From NCBI RefSeq assembly GCF_017161445.1, contig NZ_CP071060.1, positions 3,410,001 to 3,474,000 of the forward strand: a stretch of 64,000 bases of DNA, given 5' to 3'. Below, piece after piece: positions 21,877 through 31,760 of this stretch. Both the position numbers and the translations under genes were made by a program. Within the stretch, counting starts at the first letter, position 1, and the number at the start of each line of letters is the position of its first letter. Source of the stretch: Niveibacterium microcysteis (GTDB lineage Bacteria > Pseudomonadota > Gammaproteobacteria > Burkholderiales > Rhodocyclaceae). Under the pieces are notes generated by a model that did no database searches, had not been told where the DNA came from, and was given only the letters and a program-made list of their open reading frames with translations.

Positions 21877-23167
21877 CTTCTTCTTCCACGTTGTAGAGCA
21901 GAGCGGCGAGGGTCTCGCCGAGTTGTGCAGCAGGCAGCCGGCGTTGCTCGCCGCCTTCCCGCAAAAGCTTGAAACTGGCCTCTTCGGCTGCCGCCTCGTC
22001 GTCACCAACGATGACCGCAACTGCCGCGCCGGACGCATCGGCCTTCTTCATCTGGTTCTTGAAGTTGCCGCCGCCACAATGCAACACGACCGCAAAGCCA
22101 TCCTCGCGAAGCTGTTCCGCCAGACGGAATGCGAAGCGCGAGGCGGCATCGCCTTGGTGTACCAGATATACATCGGGAACCGAGCGCGCGGCATCGCCCT
22201 GCGAGACCTCCCACAGCATCATCAGACGCTCGATCCCCATGCCGAAACCACAGGCCGGGGTCGGCTTTCCGCCCAGCTGTTCGACGAGGCCATCGTAACG
22301 ACCGCCGCCACACACGGTTGCCTGGGCACCGAGTTTATCGGTCACCCATTCGAACACGGTGCGGTTGTAGTAGTCCAGCCCGCGGACCAGACGCGGATTG
22401 ATGCGAAAAGGAATCGCGGCCTCACGCAGCAGCGTCTGAACGCCTTCGAAGTGCGCCAGCGATTCGACGCCAAGGAATTCGGCGAGCTTCGGCGCGGCTT
22501 CGACGAGCGCCTGCATCGCCGGATTCTTGGTGTCCAGGATGCGCAGCGGATTCGAGTGCAGACGACGCTGAGCGTCTTCGTCCAGTTGATCGCGATGCGC
22601 CTCGAAATAGGCGATCAGGGCCTGGCGATGCGCTGCACGCTCGTCGCTGGAGCCAAGCGTGTTGAGCTCGAGCGTGATGTCCTCTTCAAGACCCAGATCG
22701 CGCCACAGACGCGCGAGCATCACGATATGCTCAGCGTCGATGTCCGGACCTGTGTAGCCGAAGGCTTCCACACCAAACTGGTGGAACTGGCGCTGGCGCC
22801 CCTTCTGCGGCCGCTCGTGGCGGAACATCGGGCCGTTGTAATAGAGCCGCTGCGGACCTGACGAATTGATCAGGTTGTGCTCAAGCACGGCACGCACGCA
22901 CGGTGCTGTGCCCTCGGGACGCAGTACCAGCGGATCGCCGTTCAGGCGATCTTCGAAGGCGTACATCTCCTTCTCAACGATGTCGGTGTGCTCACCGACG
23001 CCACGCACGAAGAGCGGTGTGAATTCAAGAATCGGCGTGCGGATCGGGCGATAGCCATAGCTACGCAGCCAGCCGCGCACGATCTCCTCGAACAGCTCCC
23101 AGCGTTCGGCGTCGTCGGGCAGGATGTCGTGCATGCCACGCACGCCCTGAATCAGTTTCTGTGCCAT
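21863..23167 (-). CDS. hisS: Histidyl-tRNA synthetase
   Basis: A 434-residue class II synthetase that charges tRNA-His. Class II motif 2 is in '[20 protein letters not shown]' (about residue 113), the histidine-binding '[12 protein letters not shown]' is at about residue 261, and motif 3 is '[10 protein letters not shown]' at about 310. An alpha/beta anticodon-binding domain completes it. All HisRS A and B motifs appear intact, which separates it from the HisZ paralogue at 13716-14882. It precedes yfgM with overlap. Confidence 0.97.
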   Translation of the reverse strand: MAQKLIQGVRGMHDILPDDAERWELFEEIVRGWLRSYGYRPIRTPILEFTPLFVRGVGEHTDIVEKEMYAFEDRLNGDPLVLRPEGTAPCVRAVLEHNLINSSGPQRLYYNGPMFRHERPQKGRQRQFHQFGVEAFGYTGPDIDAEHIVMLARLWRDLGLEEDITLELNTLGSSDERAAHRQALIAYFEAHRDQLDEDAQRRLHSNPLRILDTKNPAMQALVEAAPKLAEFLGVESLAHFEGVQTLLREAAIPFRINPRLVRGLDYYNRTVFEWVTDKLGAQATVCGGGRYDGLVEQLGGKPTPACGFGMGIERLMMLWEVSQGDAARSVPDVYLVHQGDAASRFAFRLAEQLREDGFAVVLHCGGGNFKNQMKKADASGAAVAVIVGDDEAAAEEASFKLLREGGEQRRLPAAQLGETLAALLYNVEEEDGSV

Positions 23168-23204
23168 CAGCTACCTGTTCAATGTCTCGTCGGCGTCGGA
23201 ACGC

Positions 23205-24461
23205 TCAGACGGTCTTTCTTGTGTATTTGCGCGCTACGTAGGCGTCGATCAGCCCGATGAACTCCTGGGCGATGTTGTCACCGCGCAGGGTCACGGTCTT
23301 TTCCCCATCCTCGAAGACCGGCGCCGCCGGGGTTTCACCGGTACCGGGCAGCGAGATCCCGATGTTCGCGTGCTTGCTCTCACCGGGCCCATTGACGACA
23401 CACCCCATCACTGCAAGCGTGAGGTTCTCGACGCCGTCGTACTGGGTCTTCCATTCCGGCATCTTGTCGCGCACGTAGCCCTGCACCGACTGCGCGAGTT
23501 CCTGGAAGAAGGTGCTGGTCGTGCGCCCGCAGCCGGGGCACGCCGTCACCATCGGGGTGAAGGCACGCAAGCCCATGCTCTGCAGGATTTCTTGCGCAAC
23601 GATCACTTCCTGCGTCCGGGCGCCGCCCGGTTCCGGCGTCAGCGAGACACGAATCGTGTCGCCGATACCTTCCTGTAGCAGCACACCCAGCGCCGCGGTG
23701 GAGGCCACGATGCCCTTGCTGCCCATGCCGGCTTCGGTCAGACCAAGGTGCAGCGGATAGTCGCAGCGCGCAGCCAGCATGCGGTAGACGGCGATCAAAT
23801 CCTGCACGCTCGACACCTTGGCGGACAGGATGATTCGGTTGCCGGCCATGCCAAACTCTTCAGCCTTGGCTGCGGACTCCAGCGCCGAGGTGACGAGCGC
23901 CTCGCGCATCACCGCCTGCGCATCCATCGGTTCGGCACGGCTGGCGTTCTCGTCCATGATGCGCGCGAGCACCGACTGGTCGAGACTGCCCCAGTTCACG
24001 CCGATGCGGACCGGCTTGTCATACTTGCAGGCCAGCTCGATGATCGCCGCAAACTGCGGATCGCGCTTCTGGCCGGAGCCGACGTTGCCCGGATTGATGC
24101 GGTACTTGTCCAGCACCTCCGCGCACTCGGGGTAGGCCGTCAGCAGGCGATGGCCGTTGTAGTGGAAGTCACCGACCAGCGGCACATCCACGTTCATCTT
24201 CAGCAGCTGCTCGCGAATCTTCGGCACTGCCGCCGCCGACTCTTCGTTATTCACCGTGATGCGCACGATCTCGGAGCCAGCCCGCGCGAGTTGCGCGATC
24301 TGGATTGCCGTCGCGATGTGGTCTGCCGTGTCGGTGTTGGTCATCGACTGCACGACGATCGGCGCATCCGACCCAACGCGGACACGCCCGATGCGAACTT
24401 CACGGGTACGGTGGCGAGCGGCCGGCTTTCCGCCGAATGGATCGAGAACAGGCATCAGCAT
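23205..24461 (-). CDS. ispG: 4-hydroxy-3-methylbut-2-enyl diphosphate synthase (IspG/GcpE)
   Basis: An iron-sulfur enzyme of the MEP isoprenoid pathway that converts MEcPP to HMBPP. It has the N-terminal TIM-barrel start '[24 protein letters not shown]' part and the C-terminal 4Fe-4S domain. That domain carries cysteines in '[13 protein letters not shown]' and '[16 protein letters not shown]'. The ATG at 24461 overlaps the rodZ stop (TGATG); a GTG one codon earlier (24464) and an ATG at 24455 are other options. The rodZ-ispG-hisS order is widespread in proteobacteria. Confidence 0.96.
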   Translation of the reverse strand: MLMPVLDPFGGKPAARHRTREVRIGRVRVGSDAPIVVQSMTNTDTADHIATAIQIAQLARAGSEIVRITVNNEESAAAVPKIREQLLKMNVDVPLVGDFHYNGHRLLTAYPECAEVLDKYRINPGNVGSGQKRDPQFAAIIELACKYDKPVRIGVNWGSLDQSVLARIMDENASRAEPMDAQAVMREALVTSALESAAKAEEFGMAGNRIILSAKVSSVQDLIAVYRMLAARCDYPLHLGLTEAGMGSKGIVASTAALGVLLQEGIGDTIRVSLTPEPGGARTQEVIVAQEILQSMGLRAFTPMVTACPGCGRTTSTFFQELAQSVQGYVRDKMPEWKTQYDGVENLTLAVMGCVVNGPGESKHANIGISLPGTGETPAAPVFEDGEKTVTLRGDNIAQEFIGLIDAYVARKYTRKTV

Positions 24462-25402
24462 CACTTCACGGAAAGGCGCGCCACACTCACCTTGGTGTAG
24501 GGCGCGAGATCGACCGGGCGGCCGTTGTATTCGACTTTGACGTTCGGCGCGTTGCCAATCACCAGCGCAAACGGTGCCGTGCCCTGCACCGTCTGTGTCG
24601 AACCGGCTTTGCTAAGGCGCGAGAACACCACGCTGCCGGAGGCATCACGCACCTCGACCCATGCGTCCTGCGCGAACGAAAAATTCAAACCGCCCTGCGC
24701 TGCACCAACCGGCGCCGACTGCTGCGCGAGTGGCGTAGGCGCCGATTGCGGAGCGGCAGGTTTGACTGCGGCAACGGGTGACGATTGCGCCGCCGAGGCG
24801 GTAGCCGGCAGCGATTGAGCAACAACCGGCTCGGACGCGCTCGCGGCAGGCTCGACCTGCGCGGTCACAACGGCCGTCTCTTCGGTGTGCGGCGGGAAGA
24901 TCGGCTCGGACGCCGCAACGGCCGCAGACTGACTCACCCCACGCTCAACACCCGGAGTGGCACCACGGCCAAACCAATTGAAGCTCGACCACACCAGCCC
25001 CAGCGCGACAATCGCGCCTACCACCATGACGGCTGGCAACGGGGACGCCGACCGATAGCCCGACGGGCGGCGCGGCACGGAGCCTTCGGCATTCGATTCA
25101 GGCGCGAGCTTCAGATCCTCGCCACGTGCGGGCTGCTCCATGCGTTCAAGCAGCGGTGCAGGATCCAGACCGAGATAACGCGCGTAGTTGCGGACAAAGC
25201 CGCGTGCAAAGGCACTGCCCGGCAACTGATCGAAAGCCTCGCTCTCGATCGCTTCGATCTGGCGAGGGGTCAGCTTCAGCGTGGAAGCGACTTCGGCGAT
25301 ACCAAGATTGCGAGCCTCACGTGCCTGCTTCAGGGCAACGCCCGACGCAGCAACGCCGGGGGCATTCGCGTAGCTGTGTGATTCCATTGACGTAGCGCTC
25401 AA
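24461..25402 (-). CDS. rodZ: Cytoskeleton protein RodZ
   Basis: A 313-residue bitopic protein that links MreB filaments to the elongation machinery and so shapes the cell. An N-terminal helix-turn-helix of the HTH_25 type ('[30 protein letters not shown]', read in pieces; about residues 24-90) is followed by a single membrane helix (about residues 122-142). A Pro/Ala/Gln-rich periplasmic linker leads to the DUF4115 beta domain ('[20 protein letters not shown]'). The TTG at 25402 overlaps the pilW stop and has AGGAG ten bases before it; an ATG five codons in (25387) is an alternative. Confidence 0.93.
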   Translation of the reverse strand: MSATSMESHSYANAPGVAASGVALKQAREARNLGIAEVASTLKLTPRQIEAIESEAFDQLPGSAFARGFVRNYARYLGLDPAPLLERMEQPARGEDLKLAPESNAEGSVPRRPSGYRSASPLPAVMVVGAIVALGLVWSSFNWFGRGATPGVERGVSQSAAVAASEPIFPPHTEETAVVTAQVEPAASASEPVVAQSLPATASAAQSSPVAAVKPAAPQSAPTPLAQQSAPVGAAQGGLNFSFAQDAWVEVRDASGSVVFSRLSKAGSTQTVQGTAPFALVIGNAPNVKVEYNGRPVDLAPYTKVSVARLSVK

Positions 25403-26199
25403 TCAAAGCGCTCCTGCAAATAGTCCTGATATTCCTGCGAACTGGTGAAGCGGCGGCGCAGCTGCGCGGTGTAAGCGGCTTCGGCCTCCCGGTTGCCCAG
25501 CTTCCGCTCAACACGCAAACCCAGCCAGACTGAGGCCGCGGTTGGTTCGCCTACACGGTTCAGGTCGGCCACAAGGTCGCGCGCCTTCTGCATCTCGCCT
25601 TTGCGGTATGCGATGTTCGCAAGGTTGAAGAGCGCGGTTGCGTTATTCGGGTCGAGCGCCAAGGCGCGAGCGAACTGCCCGCGGGCCGCATCCTCGTTCT
25701 TGAGCTTCAGGTAACACAGGCCCGAATTGGTGTACGGGCGGGTCGGGGTTTCGTAGTACGGGTTCTGGGCTGCCTTCGCGAGCAACTCAAGACCGCGCTG
25801 CTCCTGTCCACCGTTGCACAGGAACCAGCCGAAGCTGTTGTTGATTTCGGGATCACCGGGCGCCAGCGACAGGGCGCGCTCAAACTCCGACTGCGCGGCT
25901 TTCTGCTCATCCAGGTACATATGCACCAGCGCCTGCAGATGATGCGCAGCGGCGTAGCTCGGGTCCTCCTGGACCGCAATCCGCGCCTCCTCCATCGCAA
26001 CGCCAAGGCGGCCGGCCTTGACATACTCATTGCCCAACTCGACGTGGGCCCGCGAGCGTTTTCGCGCCTCGGTGGTGACCGGCTGATCGGTCGAGGGTCG
26101 GTCAGCAACGCCGGCTCCGCCTTGCGACGAAGGGGTACTGCAGGCGGATACTGCCGCCGCAGTCGCGAGCACAAGCATGAGCGAACGAGCCACGATCAA
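25399..26199 (-). CDS. pilW: Type IV pilus biogenesis/stability lipoprotein PilW (PilF)
   Basis: A 266-residue TPR lipoprotein needed for assembly of the PilQ secretin in the outer membrane. The lipobox is 'AVSAC' (Cys about residue 20). At least four TPR units follow, for example '[25 protein letters not shown]' in pieces and '[13 protein letters not shown]'. The TTG start at 26199 is supported by GGAGG seven bases upstream; the next GTG (26193) would be badly spaced. It overlaps rlmN before it and rodZ after it. The rlmN-pilW-rodZ-ispG order is typical of gamma- and betaproteobacteria. Confidence 0.94.
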   Translation of the reverse strand: MIVARSLMLVLATAAAVSACSTPSSQGGAGVADRPSTDQPVTTEARKRSRAHVELGNEYVKAGRLGVAMEEARIAVQEDPSYAAAHHLQALVHMYLDEQKAAQSEFERALSLAPGDPEINNSFGWFLCNGGQEQRGLELLAKAAQNPYYETPTRPYTNSGLCYLKLKNEDAARGQFARALALDPNNATALFNLANIAYRKGEMQKARDLVADLNRVGEPTAASVWLGLRVERKLGNREAEAAYTAQLRRRFTSSQEYQDYLQERFD

Positions 26200-27308
26200 G
26201 ATCTGACCTCCGTAAGCGAAATGGTGCGCCGCGTAGTGCGGCGCGTTTTATCGATAACCTGCCCGGCGAGCTGACCGCAGGCGGCATCGACGTCGTCGCC
26301 GCGGGTCTTGCGGGTGGTCGTCACGATTCCGGCATCGATCAGAATCTGGGCAAAACGCTTGATCCGGGGTGCCGGTGAGCGTTCGTAGCCCGAATTCGGG
26401 AACGGATTGAACGGAATCAGATTGAATTTGCACGGCACATCGCGCGTGAGTGCGATGAGCTGCCGGGCATGCTCGTCCTGGTCATTGACCCCGTCGAGCA
26501 TGACGTATTCGAAGGTGATGAAGTCACGCGGCGCGCGCTCGAGATAGCGCCGGCAAGCCGCCATCAGTTCCACCAGGGGGTACTTCTTGTTGATCGGCAC
26601 GAGCACGTCGCGCAGCGCGTCGTTGGGCGCGTGCAGCGACACGGCAAGCGCCACCGGGCAGGCGTCGCGGAGGCGATCCATCGCCGGCACGATGCCCGAA
26701 GTCGACACCGTCACGCGACGGCGCGAAAGGCCGTAGGCGTGATCGTCGAGCATCAGGTTCAGCGCCGACACCACGTTGTCGAAGTTCGCCAGCGGCTCGC
26801 CCATACCCATCATCACGACGTTGCTGATGATGCGTTCGCCGTCCGGGTCCGCACCCAGCAGGCGGTTCGCCATCCACAGCTGACCGATGATCTCGGCGGC
26901 CGTCAGGTTGCGGTTGAAGCCCTGCTTGCCGGTCGAACAGAAGGAGCAGTCCAGCGCGCAGCCGGCCTGCGAGGAAATGCACAGCGTGCCCCGCGTCGTT
27001 TCCGGAATGAACACGCTCTCGACCGCGTTGGCGTTGCCCACATCGAACAACCACTTGCGCGTGCCATCGGTGGAGATGCTGTCGCGGATCGGATTGGGCG
27101 GCACGATGCAGGCCGATTCCTGCAGCTTGGCGCGCAGGCTCTTGGCGACATCGGTCATCGCCTCGAAATCGGTCTCCCCGAAGCGGTGAATCCAGCGCAG
27201 CACCTGGCGCGCGCGAAACGGCTTCTCGCCCTGCGCGGCGAACCAGTCTGTCATCGCCTGCGCATCGAAATCGAGCAGGTTGACGCGGTTTTCTTGTGCT
27301 GTCGTCAT
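26196..27308 (-). CDS. rlmN: Dual-specificity RNA methyltransferase RlmN
   Basis: A 370-residue radical SAM enzyme that methylates C2 of an adenosine in 23S rRNA and in some tRNAs. The radical SAM cysteines are in '[14 protein letters not shown]' (Cys-x3-Cys-x2-Cys, about residue 108). The GEP-like motif '[13 protein letters not shown]' is present, and the C-terminal catalytic Cys occurs in '[13 protein letters not shown]'. The start at 27308 has a GGAGA ribosome site and gives '[14 protein letters not shown]'; the frame is open further upstream without support. It lies 86 bases after ndk. Confidence 0.97.
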   Translation of the reverse strand: MTTAQENRVNLLDFDAQAMTDWFAAQGEKPFRARQVLRWIHRFGETDFEAMTDVAKSLRAKLQESACIVPPNPIRDSISTDGTRKWLFDVGNANAVESVFIPETTRGTLCISSQAGCALDCSFCSTGKQGFNRNLTAAEIIGQLWMANRLLGADPDGERIISNVVMMGMGEPLANFDNVVSALNLMLDDHAYGLSRRRVTVSTSGIVPAMDRLRDACPVALAVSLHAPNDALRDVLVPINKKYPLVELMAACRRYLERAPRDFITFEYVMLDGVNDQDEHARQLIALTRDVPCKFNLIPFNPFPNSGYERSPAPRIKRFAQILIDAGIVTTTRKTRGDDVDAACGQLAGQVIDKTRRTTRRTISLTEVRS

Positions 27309-27394
27309 GTTTGTCTCCGGGGGCAGAGACCGTTCAGACCGCCAGCGGGGGTTCAAATTCCCGCCGGCGAATCCGTTGGATCGCTACGCCTCGC

Positions 27395-27820
27395 TTAGCG
27401 GGAGTAGACGTTCATGCCCGGGAAGAAGAACGCCACTTCAACGGCGGCGGTTTCCGGGGCATCCGAACCGTGCACGGCGTTGGCGTCGATCGACTCGGCG
27501 AAGTCGGCGCGGATCGTGCCCGGCGCAGCCTTCTTCGGGTCGGTGGCACCCATCAGCTCGCGGTTCTTCGCGATCGCGTTCTCGCCTTCCAGCGCCTGGA
27601 TCATCACCGGGCCGGAGGTCATGAACTTGACCAGATCCTTGAAGAAGGGACGCTCTTTGTGCACTGCGTAGAACTGACCGGCTTCCTGCTCGGACAGGTG
27701 CACCAGCTTGGCGGCAACGATCTTCAGACCCGCGTCTTCAAAACGCTGATAGATTTTGCCGATCACGTTCTTCGCGACGGCGTCCGGTTTGATGATCGAT
27801 AGGGTGCGTTCGATAGCCAT
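27395..27820 (-). CDS. ndk: Nucleoside diphosphate kinase
   Basis: A 141-residue enzyme that transfers the terminal phosphate between nucleoside triphosphates and diphosphates. It opens '[15 protein letters not shown]'. The phosphohistidine is in '[12 protein letters not shown]' (about His117) and '[21 protein letters not shown]' carries the nucleotide-binding residues. The ATG at 27820 has a GGAG site at proper spacing; a TTG two codons upstream is unlikely. It heads the ndk-rlmN-pilW-rodZ-ispG-hisS-yfgM-bamB-der run. Confidence 0.97.
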   Translation of the reverse strand: MAIERTLSIIKPDAVAKNVIGKIYQRFEDAGLKIVAAKLVHLSEQEAGQFYAVHKERPFFKDLVKFMTSGPVMIQALEGENAIAKNRELMGATDPKKAAPGTIRADFAESIDANAVHGSDAPETAAVEVAFFFPGMNVYSR

Positions 27821-27863
27821 GTTCAAACTCCACGATTGTTGGGTGCAAAAAAGCTAACTTTTG

Positions 27864-27869
27864 ATTATA
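27864..27869 (-). promoter_or_regulatory. -10 box of the ndk promoter
   Basis: A perfect TATAAT on the minus strand, 43 bases before the ndk ATG, in the AT-rich part of an otherwise GC-rich divergent region. The -35 is weak (TGAGGT-like at 18 bases). Confidence 0.5.
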
Positions 27870-28018
27870 TCAGGGAAAATTTGCTGGACCTCAGCCTTCT
27901 TGTGCCAAAACGAAACGGCGCCAGAGGCTGTCAATTGGGCACATTTTCTGGCGCACGCTCGATAGTCTGGCGGCACCTCAAACGCCTAAACTCGCGGTTT
28001 TCCCAGCCTAAAGGACGC

Positions 28019-28498
28019 ATGATGAAGCACCTTCTAGCCGCCCTCATCTGTTCCACCGCCCTGCTCGCCCCGATTGCCGAGGCCGCCACGCCGGCCGCGC
28101 CGGATCCGGCAGCAGTCCAGGCGCTGCGCGATCAGATCCGCACAGACAAGAAGAAGCTGGTCGCTGACAACATGCTGCTGACGGCGGCTGAGGCAGACAA
28201 ATTCTGGCCGCTCTATGACCAGTACGAGAAGGCAGGCACGACGATCCGCCAACGGCTGACGCTCGCGATGATCGACTTCATCGCTGTGGATGCGAAGCTC
28301 ACCAACGCCAACGCCAAGCGTCTGATCGGCGAAATCAACGGCGCCGAGCGCGACCTGATCAAGCTCCGCGTGACCTACTTCGACAAGATGTCGAAGGTGA
28401 TTCCGGCCGCCAAGGCAGCACGTTTCATGCAGATCGAAGCGAAGATCGACGCATTGCTGCGCTTTGATCAGGCGGCGACGATCCCGCTCGCGCAATAA
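28019..28498 (+). CDS. Predicted periplasmic protein, Spy/CpxP-like helical type
   Basis: A 159-residue protein with a clear signal peptide ('MMKHLLAALICSTALLAPIAEA', cut after about residue 22). The mature part is helical and charged: 'TAAEADKFWPLYDQYEKAG', then 'AKRLIGEINGAERDLIKLR' and 'KAARFMQIEAKIDAL'. The pattern of an acidic 'L..AEADKFWPLY..Y' start and a 'KAARF.QIE.K' end is common in small periplasmic proteins, loosely like the Spy/CpxP chaperones. Specific function unknown. AAAGGA precedes the ATG at 28019; a longer open frame upstream lacks support. It diverges from ndk and converges with dctM. Confidence 0.75.
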   Translation: MMKHLLAALICSTALLAPIAEAATPAAPDPAAVQALRDQIRTDKKKLVADNMLLTAAEADKFWPLYDQYEKAGTTIRQRLTLAMIDFIAVDAKLTNANAKRLIGEINGAERDLIKLRVTYFDKMSKVIPAAKAARFMQIEAKIDALLRFDQAATIPLAQ

Positions 28499-28518
28499 CC
28501 CGCACCGCAGCGGCAAAG

Positions 28519-28548
28519 AAAACGGGCGCCACTGGCGCCCGTTTTTGC
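28519..28548. terminator. Bidirectional terminator between the Spy-like gene and dctM
   Basis: The hairpin ACGGGCGCCACTGGCGCCCGT (28522-28542) is followed by TTTTG on the plus strand and by TTTTCTTT on the minus strand. It separates two convergent genes. Confidence 0.85.
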
Positions 28549-28563
28549 TTCAACCGCAGCAGG

Positions 28564-29850
28564 CTACTGGAGCATGCCCAGCATGCGCGGAAACCACAGC
28601 GACAGCGTCGGCACATAGGTCACCAGACCAAGGAAAGCCAGCATCGTCAGCAGCCAGGGCCAAACCGCCACCGTCAGCTCGGTAATGCCCATCTTCGTAA
28701 TGCCCGAGGCCACATACATGTTGAGCCCCACCGGTGGATGGCACATGCCGACCTCCATGTTCACGGTGATCAGGATGCCGAAGTGCACCGGATGGATGCC
28801 CAGCTTGGCCGCCACCGGAAACAGGATCGGCGCCATGATCAGCACGATCGATGACGGTTCCATCACGTTCCCGGCCACCAGCAGCAGCACATTCACCGCG
28901 AGCAGGAAGGCAATCGGGCCAAGGCCTTGAGCCAACAGCCAATCGGCGAGCTGCTGCGGAATGTTCTCGTTGGTCATGATGAAGGAGAACAGCACCGCGT
29001 TCGTGATGATGTAGAGCAGCATCGCGCTCATGTTCGCCGAGTCGAGCAGCACCTTGCGCACGCCGGCAAGCGGCATGTCCTTGTAAACAAAGACCGCGAC
29101 GATGAAGGCATACACCGCGCTCATCGCGGCCGCCTCGGTCGGCGTAAAGATGCCGGTGTAGATGCCGCCCATCACGACGATGATCAGGAAAAGCCCCCAC
29201 ATCGACTCGCGAAACGCCTTGAACCGCTCGGGCCAGCTTGCCTTGGCCTGCCGCGGGTAGCCGAACTTGCGCGCACGGTACCAGGTGGTAAAGCCGAGGA
29301 AACCCGCCAGCATCAGGCCCGGCACCACGCCCGCCATGAACAGCGCGCCGACCGAGGTGTTGGTCGCGACCGAGTACATCACCATCACGATGGACGGCGG
29401 GATCAGGATGCCCAGCGCGCCCGAGGTGGTGATCACACCGGCGCCAAAGCGCTTCGGAAAGCCTGCCTTGACCATGGCCGGCAGCAGGATCGACCCGATC
29501 GCCACGACCGTCGCCGGCGACGAACCGGACACCGCGGCGAACAGCGCGCAGGCCATCACGCCCGCAAGCCCAAGGCCGCCGTGCCAGTGGCCGACCATCG
29601 AAGTGGCGAAATTGATCATCCGCCGCGCGACGCCACCGTGCGTGAGGAAGTTGCCGGCCAGGATGAAGAACGGAATCGCCATGATTTCGAACTTCTCGAT
29701 GCCGGTGAAGAGCTTCAGTGCAACCGATTCGATCGGCACCGTGGTCATCGTGAAGAGAAAGGTCAGCACCGTCAGGCCGAGCGAGATCGAGATCGGCATG
29801 CCGGTGAGCATCAAGGCAAGAAGCAGGCCGAAGATGATGAGCGCGCTCAT
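28564..29850 (-). CDS. dctM: TRAP transporter large permease subunit (DctM family)
   Basis: A 428-residue integral membrane protein with about 12 hydrophobic segments, the ion-coupled transport subunit of a TRAP uptake system. Family signatures include 'SGSSPATVVAIGSILLPAM', 'GALGILIPPSIVMVMYS' and 'PVHFGILITVNMEVGMCHPPVGLNMYV'. The start at 29850 overlaps the dctQ stop by four bases (ATGA), which gives coupling. Together with DctQ and DctP it probably imports C4-dicarboxylates or related organic acids using the sodium or proton gradient; the true substrate is not shown by sequence. Confidence 0.95.
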   Translation of the reverse strand: MSALIIFGLLLALMLTGMPISISLGLTVLTFLFTMTTVPIESVALKLFTGIEKFEIMAIPFFILAGNFLTHGGVARRMINFATSMVGHWHGGLGLAGVMACALFAAVSGSSPATVVAIGSILLPAMVKAGFPKRFGAGVITTSGALGILIPPSIVMVMYSVATNTSVGALFMAGVVPGLMLAGFLGFTTWYRARKFGYPRQAKASWPERFKAFRESMWGLFLIIVVMGGIYTGIFTPTEAAAMSAVYAFIVAVFVYKDMPLAGVRKVLLDSANMSAMLLYIITNAVLFSFIMTNENIPQQLADWLLAQGLGPIAFLLAVNVLLLVAGNVMEPSSIVLIMAPILFPVAAKLGIHPVHFGILITVNMEVGMCHPPVGLNMYVASGITKMGITELTVAVWPWLLTMLAFLGLVTYVPTLSLWFPRMLGMLQ

Positions 29851-30557
29851 TGCTTGCCCTCCTCGTCGTCGCGTTGGTGGGCCGCCTTGAAACGGCGCGA
29901 GCCGCCGTAGCCATGGGCGATGTCCTCCCCTTCCGCAAAAGCTTCGCCCACCGACGGCAGCTTCTCGTCGGGCTCGTCCTCCAACCCATCGACGTGACCG
30001 TGATCGTGGTGCGGCAACTCGCCGGTCTTCACGAAGGCCCACGCTACCTGCAGAAAGCGGAAACACATCAGACCAGAGCCAAGCGGGATCGCCGAGTAGA
30101 CGATCCAGGTCGGCCACTCGAGGTCTGGCGTGGTCGGCCCTTCAAAGGTGTCACCGGGAATGCCCAGCTTGGTGAACAACGCGTGATGGAAACCGTTCTC
30201 CCACACGAAGCGCGCCCCCAGCGTGGCAACAACGCCGGTGAAGAACGCACCGGCGCACAGACCGAAGAGCACGAACTTCGCGCGCTTCCGATCATCGAGT
30301 CGGTTGATCAGCACATCCACGCCAACATGGATGCCGGTGCGCACACCATAGGCGGCGCCGAACTTGGCCATCCAGACGAACATGATGATGCACAGCTCCT
30401 GTGCCCAGGAAAGGTTGATCGACAGCAGCCAGTCCTGCAGGCCGGGAATGGCGAAGCCGGACAGGTAGCGATGCAGCACGGCGACAAAGATGATCACCGT
30501 GGCCGCGCCCATCAGGGTCGCGATCAACCATTCCTCGATGTGATCGAGGATCTTCAT
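29847..30557 (-). CDS. dctQ: TRAP transporter small permease subunit (DctQ family)
   Basis: A 236-residue membrane protein with four predicted helices. 'MKILDHIEEWLIATLMGAAT' opens it, and 'WAQELCIIMFVWMAKFGAAYGVRTGIHVGVDV' (read in pieces) is the DctQ core. It has an unusually long acidic and His-rich C-terminal tail of about 60 residues ('HHDHGHVDGLEDEPDEK'), longer than usual for the family. The small subunit bridges the large subunit and the loaded binding protein. The start at 30557 follows the family; an upstream extension is not supported. Confidence 0.94.
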   Translation of the reverse strand: MKILDHIEEWLIATLMGAATVIIFVAVLHRYLSGFAIPGLQDWLLSINLSWAQELCIIMFVWMAKFGAAYGVRTGIHVGVDVLINRLDDRKRAKFVLFGLCAGAFFTGVVATLGARFVWENGFHHALFTKLGIPGDTFEGPTTPDLEWPTWIVYSAIPLGSGLMCFRFLQVAWAFVKTGELPHHDHGHVDGLEDEPDEKLPSVGEAFAEGEDIAHGYGGSRRFKAAHQRDDEEGKQ

Positions 30558-30605
30558 TGGATGTCTCCGGATAAGAATTGGCCAGATACGGCCGGGCGGG
30601 CAGCG

Positions 30606-30639
30606 GGCGCGCGGCAGTCCCCCCGAACCGCCACGCGCC
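30606..30639 (-). other. Intercistronic hairpin between dctP and dctQ
   Basis: On the minus strand GGCGCGTGGC pairs with GCCGCGCGCC (ten pairs, one G-U), loop 14 bases, with no T run after it. Such stems between a binding-protein gene and its permease genes often protect the upstream message, giving more binding protein than permease. The role here is inferred. Confidence 0.5.
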
Positions 30640-30653
30640 ACCCCGAAACGGGT

Positions 30654-31664
30654 TTAGGGCTTGGCCGGGTTGAACCCGGTCTCCTTGTAGATCGCCTTGA
30701 TCAGCTCGGCGCCGACACGCGACTCCTGCTCCTTATGCACCGCGAGCAGCACCCTCTTCAGTTCGGCCTTCTCTGCGGGCGACAGCGCAACGACTTGCGT
30801 CTTGCCGGATTTCTTCACGGCCTCCATGGCATCGTTGTTCTCTTTCTGCGCCACCGCGTCGGCATAGCGCGTGGCTTGCACCATCGCGTCCTCCAGCTGG
30901 GCGCGGATGTCGGCCGGCAAACCTTCCCAGAACTTCTTGTTCACGATCACCGCGTAGCCGAGGTAGCCGTGGCCGCTTTGGGTCACGAACTTCTGCACCT
31001 CATGCATCTTCTGGGTGTAGAAGTTGGAAGGCGGGTTCTCGGTGCCGTCCACGACGCCGGTCTGCAGCGCCTGATAGACCTCGGAGAACGCGATGACCTG
31101 CGGATTGGCGCCGAGCGCCCGCATCTCCGAGTCGAGCACCTTGGACGACTGGATGCGCATCTTGAGACCCTTGAAGTCCGCCGGTGTCTTCAGCGGCTTG
31201 TTCGCCGAAAAGTCCTTGAAGCCGTTGTCCCAGTAAGCCAGACCGACGATGCCCTTGGGCTCCAGGCGCTTGAGCAGATCCTTGCCGATCGGGCCGTTGG
31301 TTACGCGATGGAGCTGGTCGTAGCTATCGAAGAGGTAGGGCAGGTCGAAGACTTCGAATTCCTTGACGCCCAGCGGCCCAAACTTGGCCAGCGACGGCGC
31401 GAGCATCTGGACGGCACCCAGTTGCAACGCCTCCATCTCTTCCTTGTCCTTGTAGAGCTGGCTGTTGGGATAGACCTCGACCTTGACCCGCCCACCGGTC
31501 TTGGCCGCGGCAAGCTGGGCAAAACGTTCGGCGGCCTCGCCCTTGGGCGTGTTGCGTGCCACGACATGGCTGAACTTGATCACGATCTGCTGCTGCGCGG
31601 CCGCGGGCAGCGACCAGGCTGCAAGCGCGACCAGCAGGGATGCAGCAAGTGTTCGACGTTGCAT
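30654..31664 (-). CDS. dctP: TRAP transporter periplasmic substrate-binding protein (DctP family)
   Basis: A 336-residue periplasmic protein with a signal peptide cut after 'AWSLPAAAQ' (about residue 23). DctP features include 'IVIKFSHVVARNTPKGEAAERFA', 'VEVYPNSQLYKDKEEME' and 'KGLKMRIQSSKVLDSEMRALGANPQVIAFSEVYQALQTG' (in pieces), with the conserved Arg of 'MRIQSS' that salt-bridges a carboxylate substrate. Strong GAGGAG ribosome site before the ATG at 31664. It is first in dctPQM. The gene faces the HPP/CBS gene across a promoter region with a 16-bp palindrome. Confidence 0.95.
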   Translation of the reverse strand: MQRRTLAASLLVALAAWSLPAAAQQQIVIKFSHVVARNTPKGEAAERFAQLAAAKTGGRVKVEVYPNSQLYKDKEEMEALQLGAVQMLAPSLAKFGPLGVKEFEVFDLPYLFDSYDQLHRVTNGPIGKDLLKRLEPKGIVGLAYWDNGFKDFSANKPLKTPADFKGLKMRIQSSKVLDSEMRALGANPQVIAFSEVYQALQTGVVDGTENPPSNFYTQKMHEVQKFVTQSGHGYLGYAVIVNKKFWEGLPADIRAQLEDAMVQATRYADAVAQKENNDAMEAVKKSGKTQVVALSPAEKAELKRVLLAVHKEQESRVGAELIKAIYKETGFNPAKP

Positions 31665-31760
31665 GGTGGTGTCTCCTCGGGCGATTACGATTAGTCGGCG
31701 CTGCACCGCAGATCGAGCTGCGGATGATGGAGTTTTAGGGCGACGCGGCACATCGGGCCA

